DNA from: Sandaracinobacter neustonicus
GTDB taxonomy: Bacteria > Pseudomonadota > Alphaproteobacteria > Sphingomonadales > Sphingomonadaceae
Assembly (NCBI RefSeq): GCF_006385875.1
Contig: NZ_VFSU01000030.1
Span: forward strand, 124,001 to 188,000
Direction of reading: 5' to 3'
DNA length: 64,000 nt
Shown: piece after piece, positions 1 through 7,061 of the stretch
Layout: each line of letters starts with the position of its first letter
How positions within the stretch are numbered: position 1 is the stretch's first letter
Notes under the pieces: model-generated
What the model was told of the DNA's origin: nothing
Seen by the model: the letters and a program-made list of their open reading frames with translations, nothing else
Databases searched by the model: none
Translations under genes and position numbers: made by a program

Positions 1-397
1 GAACCTCCTGAACGCTGACGGCACGTCGCGTCGCCGTTACAAGGATTTCCGGATACTCAAGTGCCGCCTCTTCCGCGCCCCGCGCCGCAGCCGGGGCGAG
101 CGTGATCTTCCCATTCTCGTCTGCCACAACGGCGAGCCCGGTTCCTTCCAGCAGCCGATCCAGCGCGGTGCGGGTATCATATTGCCCCTTGATTGCCGTG
201 GTCGTGACGCCGCGCAGGGCGCGCCCCGGGGCCACGATCTCGATCCCCGCCTGCCGTGCGAACTCCGGGATGGAGCGGTTGGCGGGCTGGGCGGGAACGT
301 CGAACGCCCGTGCCTGCGCCCAGGCAGCTGCGGGAGCAGACAAGCCGATCAGCGCCGCGCCGCAGATCAGAACAGCCCTGATTTTCGCAATACGCAT
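1..397 (-). CDS. TonB-dependent receptor, N-terminal part (cut by window edge)
   Basis: This is the first 132 or so residues of an outer-membrane TonB-dependent receptor; the rest lies beyond base 1. A signal peptide (MRIAKIRAVLICGAALIG then an Ala-rich cleavage region ending AWAQA) is followed by a short secretin/TonB (STN) domain at about residues 30-100. A TonB-box-like stretch (PEILVTATRRAVSVQEV) follows at about 115-132. The ATG at 397-395 follows an AAAAGGGG ribosome-binding stretch. An STN domain is typical of transducing receptors of the FecA type that signal to a FecR/FecI pair, and that pair lies directly upstream on the same strand. The ligand, probably a ferric chelate, cannot be told from this fragment. 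Confidence 0.88.
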   Translation of the reverse strand, partial: MRIAKIRAVLICGAALIGLSAPAAAWAQARAFDVPAQPANRSIPEFARQAGIEIVAPGRALRGVTTTAIKGQYDTRTALDRLLEGTGLAVVADENGKITLAPAAARGAEEAALEYPEILVTATRRAVSVQEV

Positions 398-491
398 TGA
401 AGCCCCTTTTCGCGCAGGCCGTAATGGCCATGTCATTCTTGAGGATTAGATGCGCAGACTTCCGGAAATCCGCCCGGGCCGCTCAAAAAAA

Positions 492-1517
492 TCAACCGGC
501 CCGGCGCAGCACCACCGAATCTCCCTCGGCACCGATTTCAAGGCCAAGGCTGAGCGCGGCGGATTGTGCAAAACCCCTGGGGTTGTTGGCGGCATAGAGG
601 CCCGTGATGGTTTCATTGCCGATCGCGGGATCGGCAAACAGAATGTGGGAATCGCTGTAGCGGGCAAATTGCGCCGCGGCTTCGCGCAGCGGGCAATCTT
701 CGAACGACAACATGCCTTCGCGCCATGCCAGTTCGCGGTCGACGTCTGCGGAATTGACGCTGCTGATCTCGACGGGGTGGCTCTGCCGGACCACCGCGCG
801 GCGGTTCGCACCGATCTGGCTGACGCTGCGCAGCTGCCCGCCTGTTTCCACCTCCACTGTGCCCTGCCGCACCAGAACCTGCACCGGCCGTGCCTCGATC
901 CGGCTGACGGTGAAGCTGGTCCCCACGGCACGGACGCTGGTGGAGCCTGCCATTACCACAAATGGCCGCACGACATCGCGGGCGACATCGAACAGCGCCT
1001 CCCCTTCCTTCAAGGTCACCTGACGCAGCCTGTCAGAGAATTCCACATGCGCTGCCGACGCGGTGTTGAGCGTCATGGTGGAGCCATCCGGAAGCGGCAC
1101 CAGCCGGATTTCGCCGCGTTGCGTCGAAACGCTGTTCGCTGCCGTCTGCCAGCGCAGCCCCAGCGCCACCGATATGCCGGCAGCCAGAACCCCCGAGCCG
1201 CCGATCAGGACAGCACGGCGGGATTGCCGCCGATCAACATCGTCCGGCGCTTCGGGGTCATGCGGATTGGCAATCGGCAGCGTTTCCAGTCCCGCAAGGA
1301 ATTCATCCGGGTTGAAACCGGGGCCGAGCGCCCTGGACCGGCTGGCATGGGCAAACACGGCGCGTGCGCGGGCGAAGGCGCCCAGCCGCCGGACATCGCC
1401 CGACAGCCACACGTCCAGTTCGGCCTGTTCGTCGGATCGCAGAGGTGCATTGTCGATGCGGACCGCCCATCGGGCGGCGACCTCATCAATCTCTGCGCTC
1501 GTCTCGCGTCCGTTCAT
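492..1517 (-). CDS. FecR-family anti-sigma/sigma-regulator protein
   Basis: A single-pass inner-membrane regulator of 341 aa that should relay signal from the TonB receptor to the adjacent ECF sigma factor. An N-terminal cytoplasmic DUF4880-like region contains AARWAVRIDNAPLRSDEQ. One membrane segment lies near residues 97-116 (AVLIGGSGVLAAGISVALG). A periplasmic FecR domain follows (LPDGSTMTLNTASAAHVEFS; VRAVGTSFTV) and then a C-terminal receptor-contacting domain. The chosen ATG at 1517 gives a 32-bp overlap with the end of the sigma-factor gene, as is usual in fecI-fecR pairs. The receptor gene starts 94 bp downstream. Confidence 0.9.
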   Translation of the reverse strand: MNGRETSAEIDEVAARWAVRIDNAPLRSDEQAELDVWLSGDVRRLGAFARARAVFAHASRSRALGPGFNPDEFLAGLETLPIANPHDPEAPDDVDRRQSRRAVLIGGSGVLAAGISVALGLRWQTAANSVSTQRGEIRLVPLPDGSTMTLNTASAAHVEFSDRLRQVTLKEGEALFDVARDVVRPFVVMAGSTSVRAVGTSFTVSRIEARPVQVLVRQGTVEVETGGQLRSVSQIGANRRAVVRQSHPVEISSVNSADVDRELAWREGMLSFEDCPLREAAAQFARYSDSHILFADPAIGNETITGLYAANNPRGFAQSAALSLGLEIGAEGDSVVLRRAG

Positions 1518-2091
1518 TGCGCTCTCTTGCCTGCTTCTTGTCCGCTGTAGATGCGCCAGCCTGCGCATTTCCGCCACGCCCCATGCGGATCATGAGGCGC
1601 TGGAGGCTTTTCGCCACCAATTTCTGGACCGCATTGTCAGACATCCCAAGCTGCGCCCCGATTTCCCGGTGGGACATCCCATCGATCACGCGCGAAAGAA
1701 AGGCCCGGCGGCCCGGCTCGGGCAGTTCCGAAACCGCGATCGCCAGCAGGTGCAACTGTTCGCGATCGGACACCTGCGTTTCGGGGGACGGCTCATCCGC
1801 GGCGATCCACAGAAGATCGCCATCGTCCACGGATCGGATGGAGATCACGCGCGCATGCCGAATGTGCATCAGGATGATCGTTCGGGAAATGCTGAACAGA
1901 TAGGCGCGCGGATTGCGAAGATGGCCCACGTCATCCATTTGCGCGAAGCGGCTATAGCATTCCTGTATCACATCATCGGCATCGAGATCCTGCGGAAGCT
2001 TCCAGCGGGCCAGATAGGTGCGCAACGATAGTTCGTGCGGCAGGATATGCCGTGCGAGCCACAATGCCCGATCATCCGAGACCCCGCCCAT
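1486..2091 (-). CDS. ECF RNA polymerase sigma factor, FecI-like
   Basis: A 201-aa extracytoplasmic-function sigma factor. A sigma region 2 core (DADDVIQECYSRFAQM ... NPRAYLFSISRTIILMHIRH) is followed by a sigma region 4 helix-turn-helix (LPEPGRRAFLSRVIDGMSHR ... DNAVQKLVAKSLQRL). The family directs transcription of its cognate TonB receptor once FecR releases it. It is first in the sigma-FecR-receptor set, which supports an iron-responsive cell-surface signalling unit. The ATG at 2091 has no clear Shine-Dalgarno sequence, so the exact start is uncertain; the open frame extends further upstream but would overlap the lyase gene. Confidence 0.88.
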   Translation of the reverse strand: MGGVSDDRALWLARHILPHELSLRTYLARWKLPQDLDADDVIQECYSRFAQMDDVGHLRNPRAYLFSISRTIILMHIRHARVISIRSVDDGDLLWIAADEPSPETQVSDREQLHLLAIAVSELPEPGRRAFLSRVIDGMSHREIGAQLGMSDNAVQKLVAKSLQRLMIRMGRGGNAQAGASTADKKQARERNERTRDERRD

Positions 2092-2141
2092 GCTAGGGGG
2101 TGAGGCCGGGTTTCTGAGGCGTCCGGGCGCCGGCCTCTGGC

Positions 2142-3341
2142 TCAGACATGCTGCAACGCCATGTCGAGATCGTCCCGCAGATCCTCGAACGCCTCGATGC
2201 CGCACGAGTAGCGGACGAGCGTTTCCGGGATCCCCAGCCGCGCGCGTTCCTCCGGCGTGCATTCGACATGGCTGGTCGTCCCCGGAATGCCGATCAGCGT
2301 GTTGACGGAGCCAAGGCTGGCGGCGCGATGCGCCAGTTTCGTGGCGTTCAGGCACCGCTTCACGGCTTCGAAGTCGCCCTTGATGGCGAAGCTCAGCACG
2401 CCGCCGAAGCCGCTCATCTGCGAGGCGGCGATGGCATGGCCGGCATGGCTTTCAAGCCCCGGGTAGAAAACGGCATCCACCTTCGGATGCGCAAGCAGGT
2501 GGCGCGCCATCGCCAGCGCCGTTTCGCTCTGGCGGCGGACGCGCAGATCGAGCGTTTTCAGCCCGCGCAACAGCAGATAGGCAGCAAAGGCCCCAAGGCT
2601 CGCGCCGGTGATCTCCCGATAATGATAGACCTGCCGCACAAGCTCCCGGCGTCCGGCAAGCACACCTCCCATCGCATCATCATGCCCACCCAGAAATTTC
2701 GTGGCGCTGTGCAGCACCAGATCGGCGCCGAGCTGTATCGGGTGCTGGTTGATCGGCGTGGCGAATGTATTGTCCACAACCGAGATCGCCCCAATCGCCT
2801 TTGCCGCCGCAATCGCGCGGCGCAGATCGACCAGCTTCAGCGTGGGGTTGCTGGGCGTTTCCAGATAGACGATCCGCGCGCCCTTGCGGATGGACTGTTC
2901 CAGCGCATCGGCATCCTCCGTATCGACGAGATCGACCACGATTCCCATTGGCGGGAGGAAATCGAGGAATATCTTGCTCGTGCCGCCATAAGTGTCGGTT
3001 GTGGAGACAATGCGGTTCCCGGGTCGCAGGAAGGTGAACAGCGTGTTGGAGATGGCGGCCATGCCGGAGGCAAAGGCGGTCGCATCCTCCGCGCCCTCCA
3101 GCAGGCGCACTTTTTCCTCAAACACGCCGACGGTTGGATTTGTGTTGCGGCTGTAGATATGTCCTTCGCTTCGCCCCTGCGCGGCGGCGAGCCAGCCATC
3201 GACATCCGCATAGGCGAACGGCGCGCTCTGAACGATCGGCACCTGCGCTGCACCAAAGGCGAGCGGCGTTTCTTCCCCGCCCCATGCTGCGATGGTGGAT
3301 GCGTGTTTTGTTGCAAGGCCTTTGGAATCTGCCGACGGCAT
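2142..3341 (-). CDS. Cys/Met-metabolism PLP-dependent enzyme (cystathionine gamma-synthase/lyase or methionine gamma-lyase family)
   Basis: A 399-aa pyridoxal-phosphate enzyme of the trans-sulfuration family. The cofactor lysine lies in SATKFLGGHDD at about residue 215. The family motifs YSRNTNPT, FASGMAAI, YLETPSNPT and VDNTFATPINQHP are all present, and the C-terminal VRYSCGIEAFEDLRDDL is typical. It cleaves or exchanges the gamma substituent of a sulfur amino acid; synthase, lyase and methionine gamma-lyase activities cannot be separated by eye. The ATG at 3341 has a GGGAGAG ribosome-binding site 5-6 nt upstream, which favours it over an ATG nine codons earlier. An Lrp-family regulator gene lies directly upstream on the same strand, suggesting amino-acid-responsive control. 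Confidence 0.9.
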   Translation of the reverse strand: MPSADSKGLATKHASTIAAWGGEETPLAFGAAQVPIVQSAPFAYADVDGWLAAAQGRSEGHIYSRNTNPTVGVFEEKVRLLEGAEDATAFASGMAAISNTLFTFLRPGNRIVSTTDTYGGTSKIFLDFLPPMGIVVDLVDTEDADALEQSIRKGARIVYLETPSNPTLKLVDLRRAIAAAKAIGAISVVDNTFATPINQHPIQLGADLVLHSATKFLGGHDDAMGGVLAGRRELVRQVYHYREITGASLGAFAAYLLLRGLKTLDLRVRRQSETALAMARHLLAHPKVDAVFYPGLESHAGHAIAASQMSGFGGVLSFAIKGDFEAVKRCLNATKLAHRAASLGSVNTLIGIPGTTSHVECTPEERARLGIPETLVRYSCGIEAFEDLRDDLDMALQHV

Positions 3342-3430
3342 GGGGCTCTCCCGAATGTAGGGAGCCACAATGGCACGAGCGGATGGTCGGAATGTGCGGT
3401 GAAAGGCCCTTATCTTGAAACAAATGACGT

Positions 3431-4018
3431 TCAGATGTCGGATTTTTCAGCCGCTTTTTCGGCGAGGGAGGCCATCCGGTCTTCGGCGAGGATCGCGTGG
3501 ATCGGCGTGGAACCGGACGATTTGACGACCTTGGTCGAAATATAGGTGAAGTATTTTTCAATGCCGATATCGGCAGACAGTAATTTTTCGATCAGATTTT
3601 GATATTGATCGACATCTTTTGCGATGACTTTCATGATATAATCAATACCGCCGCCAAGGGCATAGCATTCCGAAATGCTGTCGACTGTGGAAATATATCT
3701 TTCAAATCTGTCGAAATCATGCATTCGGTGACTGCGTAATGTCACTTCTGTCAGGAATATTTCATGCGGAGATATTGATCTTACATCGATCTTGGCATGA
3801 TAGCTTATGATGATCTTATTGCGTTCAAGGGCGCGCATGCGTTCCAAGCAGGCGCTCTTTGAAAGATTAACCCTCTCTGCAAGCTCACTTTTGCTGATTC
3901 GCCCGTCATTCTGCAGCTGGCGGAGTATTTCGATGTCGATCGAGTCCAGCGCGATCGCCGTGCGACGGCGGCCCTGTGCCGGTGGAATTGATATATTCTG
4001 CCGTGAAACACCGCTCAT
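3431..4018 (-). CDS. Lrp/AsnC-family transcriptional regulator
   Basis: A 195-aa feast/famine regulator. After a variable N-terminal tail of about 22 residues comes the winged HTH (LDSIDIEILRQLQNDGRISK, SELAERVNLSKSACLERMRA), then a ligand-binding RAM domain ending near VKSSGSTPI. It probably controls the downstream PLP lyase gene 89 bp away, since such regulators often govern an adjacent amino-acid enzyme gene; the effector is unknown. Its base composition is markedly more AT-rich than the neighbouring genes (many ATA, AAA and ATT codons). That suggests recent acquisition or weaker codon selection. Confidence 0.9.
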   Translation of the reverse strand: MSGVSRQNISIPPAQGRRRTAIALDSIDIEILRQLQNDGRISKSELAERVNLSKSACLERMRALERNKIIISYHAKIDVRSISPHEIFLTEVTLRSHRMHDFDRFERYISTVDSISECYALGGGIDYIMKVIAKDVDQYQNLIEKLLSADIGIEKYFTYISTKVVKSSGSTPIHAILAEDRMASLAEKAAEKSDI

Positions 4019-4100
4019 GCCGGGAATCTAGTGCAAGTTCCCGGCATCTCAAACGGGAATAGCTACGACGGTTTCCGGAAAGGCCAGTCGCACAGATGCA

Positions 4101-4128
4101 AAAAGGGCGGGGTGATACCCCGCCCTTG
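4101..4128 (-). terminator. Intrinsic terminator of rpsD
   Basis: An inverted repeat AAGGGCGGGG / CCCCGCCCTT with a four-base loop is followed, read on the minus strand, by TTTTTGC. It lies about 55 bp beyond the rpsD stop codon. The facing Lrp gene starts beyond it in the same direction, so it separates the two transcripts. Confidence 0.8.
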
Positions 4129-4182
4129 TTTTGCTCCGACTGAATTCCGGCGAGCCAGCGCTGCTGAGCATCGCCGCCTGCA

Positions 4183-4794
4183 TCAGCGGCTGTAGAATTC
4201 CACGACCAGGTTCGGTTCCATCTTCACCGGGTAAGGCACTTCGTCCAGCGTGGGGACGCGGACGTAGGTGGCCTTGAAGCCGTCCACGGTCACATATTCG
4301 GGGGCTTCCCGCTCAGACGAGCCGATGGCCTCCAGAACCAGCGTCATTTCGCGGCCCTTGCTGCCCAGCTCGATCACGTCGCCCGGCTTCACCAGCGCGG
4401 AGGCGATGTTGCACTTGCGGCCGTTCACCAGGATGTGGCCATGGTTCACGATCTGCCGTGCAGCGAACGGGGTGGGGGCGAACTTGGCGCGATACACCAC
4501 GGACGCGAGGCGGCGCTCCAGCAGGCCGATCAGGTTCTGCGAGGTATCGCCCTTCATGCGGACGGCTTCGGCATAAACCTTCTTGAACTGCTTTTCGGTG
4601 ACGTCGCCGTAATAGCCCTTCAGCTTCTGCTTGGCGCGCAGCTGGATGCCGAAATCCGACATCTTGGACTTGCGGCGCTGGCCGTGCTGACCGGGGCCAT
4701 ATTCGCGGCGATTGATCGGGGACTTCGGACGGCCCCAGACATTCTCGCCCATACGGCGGTCGAGCTTGTACTTGGCGCTGGTGCGCTTCGACAT
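4183..4794 (-). CDS. rpsD: 30S ribosomal protein S4
   Basis: Ribosomal protein S4, 203 aa, a primary 16S rRNA-binding protein of the small subunit. The N-terminus [20 protein letters not shown] and the [20 protein letters not shown] segment are characteristic. The S4 RNA-binding domain spans about residues 93-155 ([20 protein letters not shown] ... [13 protein letters not shown]). The start at 4794 fits the family N-terminus; earlier in-frame starts would add unrelated residues. It is a lone gene here, with its own terminator downstream. Confidence 0.97.
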   Translation of the reverse strand: MSKRTSAKYKLDRRMGENVWGRPKSPINRREYGPGQHGQRRKSKMSDFGIQLRAKQKLKGYYGDVTEKQFKKVYAEAVRMKGDTSQNLIGLLERRLASVVYRAKFAPTPFAARQIVNHGHILVNGRKCNIASALVKPGDVIELGSKGREMTLVLEAIGSSEREAPEYVTVDGFKATYVRVPTLDEVPYPVKMEPNLVVEFYSR

Positions 4795-5080
4795 ACTATC
4801 ATCCTTCGCTGGCTCCGGCGAAATTGCCGGGGCACGGCCCTCCACGGGGAAGAGCGAGTCTGGCCCCGCGCACCCCGAACAGTTCAGCCCGAACAGTTCA
4901 GGATGGGCCACCGCTTCACCAGACGTGCGGGGCCGAATGCGAAGCGGGGCCGTTAGCGGCGGATGCGCGGAACGTCAAGATGGCAGCGGCATGAGCCTGC
5001 GCCGAATCCTTGACCATCGGGGGGCATTGCGGCTAGACGCACGCCCCTGCCCGAATTTTTCAAGACACGGAAGAGGCCTG

Positions 5081-5422
5081 ATGGCACGCGTCACCGTTGA
5101 AGACTGCATCGAGAAGGTTCCGAACCGCTTTGAGCTGGTTCTGCTGGCCGGCCAGCGCGCCCGCCAGATTTCCGGCGGCGCGGAACTGACGCTGGACCGC
5201 GACCGGGACAAAAACCCGGTGGTGGCGCTGCGCGAGATCGCCGAAGACACGGTTTCGCCCGAAGCCCTGTCTGACAAGATCGTCAACGACCTGCAGAAGG
5301 TGCGGATCGACGAGGATGATGTGGCGGATGAAGTGGGTTCGCTGGCGGCTGCGGCCGAAGCGCTGCGGCTGACGGCGGCTGCGCCACCGCGCAACCAGAA
5401 TCTGGGGCCGGATTACGAATGA
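5081..5422 (+). CDS. rpoZ: RNA polymerase omega subunit
   Basis: A 113-aa omega subunit that assists assembly of the RNA polymerase beta-prime subunit and can form part of the ppGpp site. The N-terminus [20 protein letters not shown] and the RARQISGG motif are typical; the C-terminal half is the variable acidic tail found in alphaproteobacteria. The gene is followed by two stacked terminators. The rel/spoT gene, often linked to rpoZ, lies 1.6 kb downstream, separated here by a toxin-antitoxin pair and an unknown gene. Confidence 0.96.
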   Translation: MARVTVEDCIEKVPNRFELVLLAGQRARQISGGAELTLDRDRDKNPVVALREIAEDTVSPEALSDKIVNDLQKVRIDEDDVADEVGSLAAAAEALRLTAAAPPRNQNLGPDYE

Positions 5423-5483
5423 AGGCGGCCGCGATTAGCGCGAAGCGCTAACTCGCGGACTCGCCGAAATTCCGGACGGCACG

Positions 5484-5515
5484 AAAAAGGGCGGGGCCAA
5501 ACCCCGCCCTTTTTG
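5484..5515 (+). terminator. Intrinsic terminator of rpoZ
   Basis: A hairpin with AAAAAGGGCGGGG / CCCCGCCCTTTTT arms and a short CCAAA-type loop, followed by a T-run. It lies about 60 bp after the rpoZ stop. Its symmetry could stop transcription from either side. Confidence 0.85.
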
Positions 5516-5526
5516 CGTGTCCGACG

Positions 5527-5553
5527 GCGCGGCTTTGCCGCGCTCTTTTCTTT
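5527..5553 (+). terminator. Second hairpin with T-rich tail after rpoZ
   Basis: A seven-base-pair stem GCGCGGC / GCCGCGC with loop TTT is followed by TCTTTTCTTT. It is a likely backup terminator shielding the downstream toxin-antitoxin operon from rpoZ read-through. A further hairpin CGGCAGC-TTT-GCTGCCG lies at 5672-5688 without a T-run. Confidence 0.5.
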
Positions 5554-5695
5554 AGCCCCTCAAGCGCCGGGCGCTCCGCATCCGCTCCGCTTGGCTTCGC
5601 GCCACTTGGCGCGGCGGCCAGTCGGCCTTGCGGCGCTACGCGCCGGGATTTCTGCCCCCCCAAAGCGGACTCGGCAGCTTTGCTGCCGGCCGCTT

Positions 5696-5711
5696 GCGAT
5701 ACACGTATCGC
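5696..5711. promoter_or_regulatory. Palindrome upstream of the toxin-antitoxin operon (probable operator)
   Basis: A perfect inverted repeat GCGATAC-AC-GTATCGC ends 17 bp before the antitoxin ATG. Ribbon-helix-helix antitoxins autoregulate through short palindromes at this position, so this is the best operator candidate. That role is inferred. Confidence 0.55.
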
Positions 5712-5728
5712 GCTGCTAAACCCCCACT

Positions 5729-5956
5729 ATGCCCATCTCGCTCCGCCTCCCCGCCGACGTCGAAGATCGGCTCTCCGCGCTCGCTGCGCTCACCGGCCGC
5801 TCCAAGACCTTTTACGCGACCGAGGCCATCGTCGAGCATATCGACGACCTGGAGGACGCGCATTTGTCGAACGAAATCCTTGCCCGTATCCGTGCGGGCG
5901 CTGAAACCACCGTTCCGCTAACCGATCTGCTGGCCGAATATGGTCTGGCGGATTGA
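5729..5956 (+). CDS. Ribbon-helix-helix antitoxin (RelB/DinJ-like)
   Basis: A 75-aa antitoxin. The N-terminal MPISLRLPADVEDRLSALA is a typical ribbon-helix-helix DNA-binding strand and helix. The C-terminal half (EILARIRAGAETTVPLTDLL) should wrap the toxin. It overlaps the downstream RelE-type toxin gene by 17 bp, as in translationally coupled pairs. In type II systems the pair represses its own promoter, and a palindrome sits just upstream. Confidence 0.85.
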   Translation: MPISLRLPADVEDRLSALAALTGRSKTFYATEAIVEHIDDLEDAHLSNEILARIRAGAETTVPLTDLLAEYGLAD

Positions 5957-6212
5957 GGTTTCCGCCAGCGCCGCAAAGCAACTCTGCAAGCTCGACCCGC
6001 AAGTCGCAAGGCGCATTCTGACCTTCCTGCGCGACCGCGTTGCGCCGCTGGACGATCCCCGCAGCCTCGGCGAGGCGCTGCGAGGCAAGGAACTGGGCGA
6101 TTTCTGGAAATACCGCGTGGGCGACTGGCGCATCGTCGCCGACATCGAGGATGGCGTGATGCGGATCACCGTGATCCGGCTGGGCAACCGGAGGGAGGTT
6201 TATCGGCGGTGA
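5940..6212 (+). CDS. RelE/ParE-superfamily toxin
   Basis: A 90-aa toxin of the RelE fold. The pattern WRIEVSASAAKQLCKLDPQV, then LRGKELGDFWKYRVGDWRI, then ITVIRLGNRREVYRR is the family signature, including the conserved GDWRI strand and the C-terminal arginine/tyrosine region used for mRNA cleavage in the ribosomal A site. The start overlaps the antitoxin gene. Intact residues and full length suggest an active module. Confidence 0.88.
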   Translation: MVWRIEVSASAAKQLCKLDPQVARRILTFLRDRVAPLDDPRSLGEALRGKELGDFWKYRVGDWRIVADIEDGVMRITVIRLGNRREVYRR

Positions 6213-6295
6213 GAATAGTGACGTGACTGTTTAGCCCTGATTGCCGATATTCCGCTACCATGGCACGCTTGGCTTGACGAGCATGGAAAGGCGCA

Positions 6296-6850
6296 ATGCG
6301 GATACCCATACGCAACAAGAGCGAAAGCTCCCTGACGGTGTTCGTAGAGTTGCAATGCGAACAGTTCGAAGTTCCGGTCGGCGGTGAGGCGATAGTTCGA
6401 CTAGCGGACGGCCGTGCACACTCAATTGATGTTGATCGCGATTGGGTCACGATCTGGGACGAAGATGGCGACGCATCGGTTGAGGTCATCTCGAGCAGCG
6501 ATAAGCGCGTCGACGACGCACTGATGCTTGCTCGTGTCTGGCTTCATAGGATGGGTGCAGGAAATGACGCGTTGCTTCTGGACAGCACAGTGGAAAGTCT
6601 AGAACCAGAGATCGGTTATTTCGCTGCACGAGATCGAGTGTTTCGGGCTTTCCATGCGGGTTTTACGGGCGATGATGCGCCATCACAGAACGATAAAACG
6701 GTCATTGCGTGTTGGCGCGCTGGAGCGACCGCCGCCCGGCTAAACGAAGAAGCTCGCAAGGCGCGAACCTTCTCCGAGTTAAGCGCGGCACCCTTCGATA
6801 CTGACGCGGCTCGCACGGCTTTCAATCGGGCTTTGAGCAACGGAAGCTAG
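6296..6850 (+). CDS. Hypothetical protein, lower GC than surroundings
   Basis: I do not recognise this 184-aa protein. It is acidic and soluble with no signal peptide or membrane segment. The N-terminal third looks beta-rich (LTVFVELQCEQFEVPVGGEA ... RDWVTIWDEDGD). The C-terminal two thirds look helical and Ala-rich (ARVWLHRMGAGNDA, AACWRAG-like segments). An AAAGG ribosome-binding sequence precedes the ATG. Its AT-richer codon use and position next to a toxin-antitoxin pair suggest a horizontally acquired cargo gene. Confidence 0.65.
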   Translation: MRIPIRNKSESSLTVFVELQCEQFEVPVGGEAIVRLADGRAHSIDVDRDWVTIWDEDGDASVEVISSSDKRVDDALMLARVWLHRMGAGNDALLLDSTVESLEPEIGYFAARDRVFRAFHAGFTGDDAPSQNDKTVIACWRAGATAARLNEEARKARTFSELSAAPFDTDAARTAFNRALSNGS

Positions 6851-6910
6851 TCACCTGAGAGCAGACGCGCGCGTCGACCCTTTCGCGGGCTTGTGGAGCT
6901 GTTGTCCTGT

Positions 6911-6936
6911 TGGTCCCAGCTTCCGCTGGGATGACG
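6911..6936. repeat. Short GTCCCAGC-type palindromic repeat
   Basis: TCCCAGC-TTCC-GCTGGGA is a hairpin-forming intergenic element between the unknown gene and rel/spoT. It directly precedes a repeat-A core at 6948-7006. Confidence 0.5.
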
Positions 6937-6947
6937 ACTATATGTTG

Positions 6948-7006
6948 AGGGTGCAGGGAAATCATTTCCCTGCCGGGTGCAGGGCAGAGCCCTGCCCGCC
7001 GGAGGC
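6948..7006 (+). repeat. Repeat-A core (isolated copy)
   Basis: This roughly 59-bp unit contains two palindromic blocks, GGGAAATCATTTCCC and GGGCAGAGCCC, and ends GCCGGAGGC. The same core forms one end of the type I repeats. It lies about 55 bp upstream of the rel/spoT start. Confidence 0.85.
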
Positions 7007-7061
7007 TCCCCAAACAAAATTCTTCTTTCCTCCCAAGCCCCTTCCTACATAGTAGCTTCCG

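Noticed and set aside
5448-5719. Overlapping open frames on both strands between rpoZ and the antitoxin
   Set aside because: They consist of Arg/Ala/Gly-rich translation of GC-rich hairpins and terminators, differ in every frame, and lack family motifs or ribosome-binding sites.
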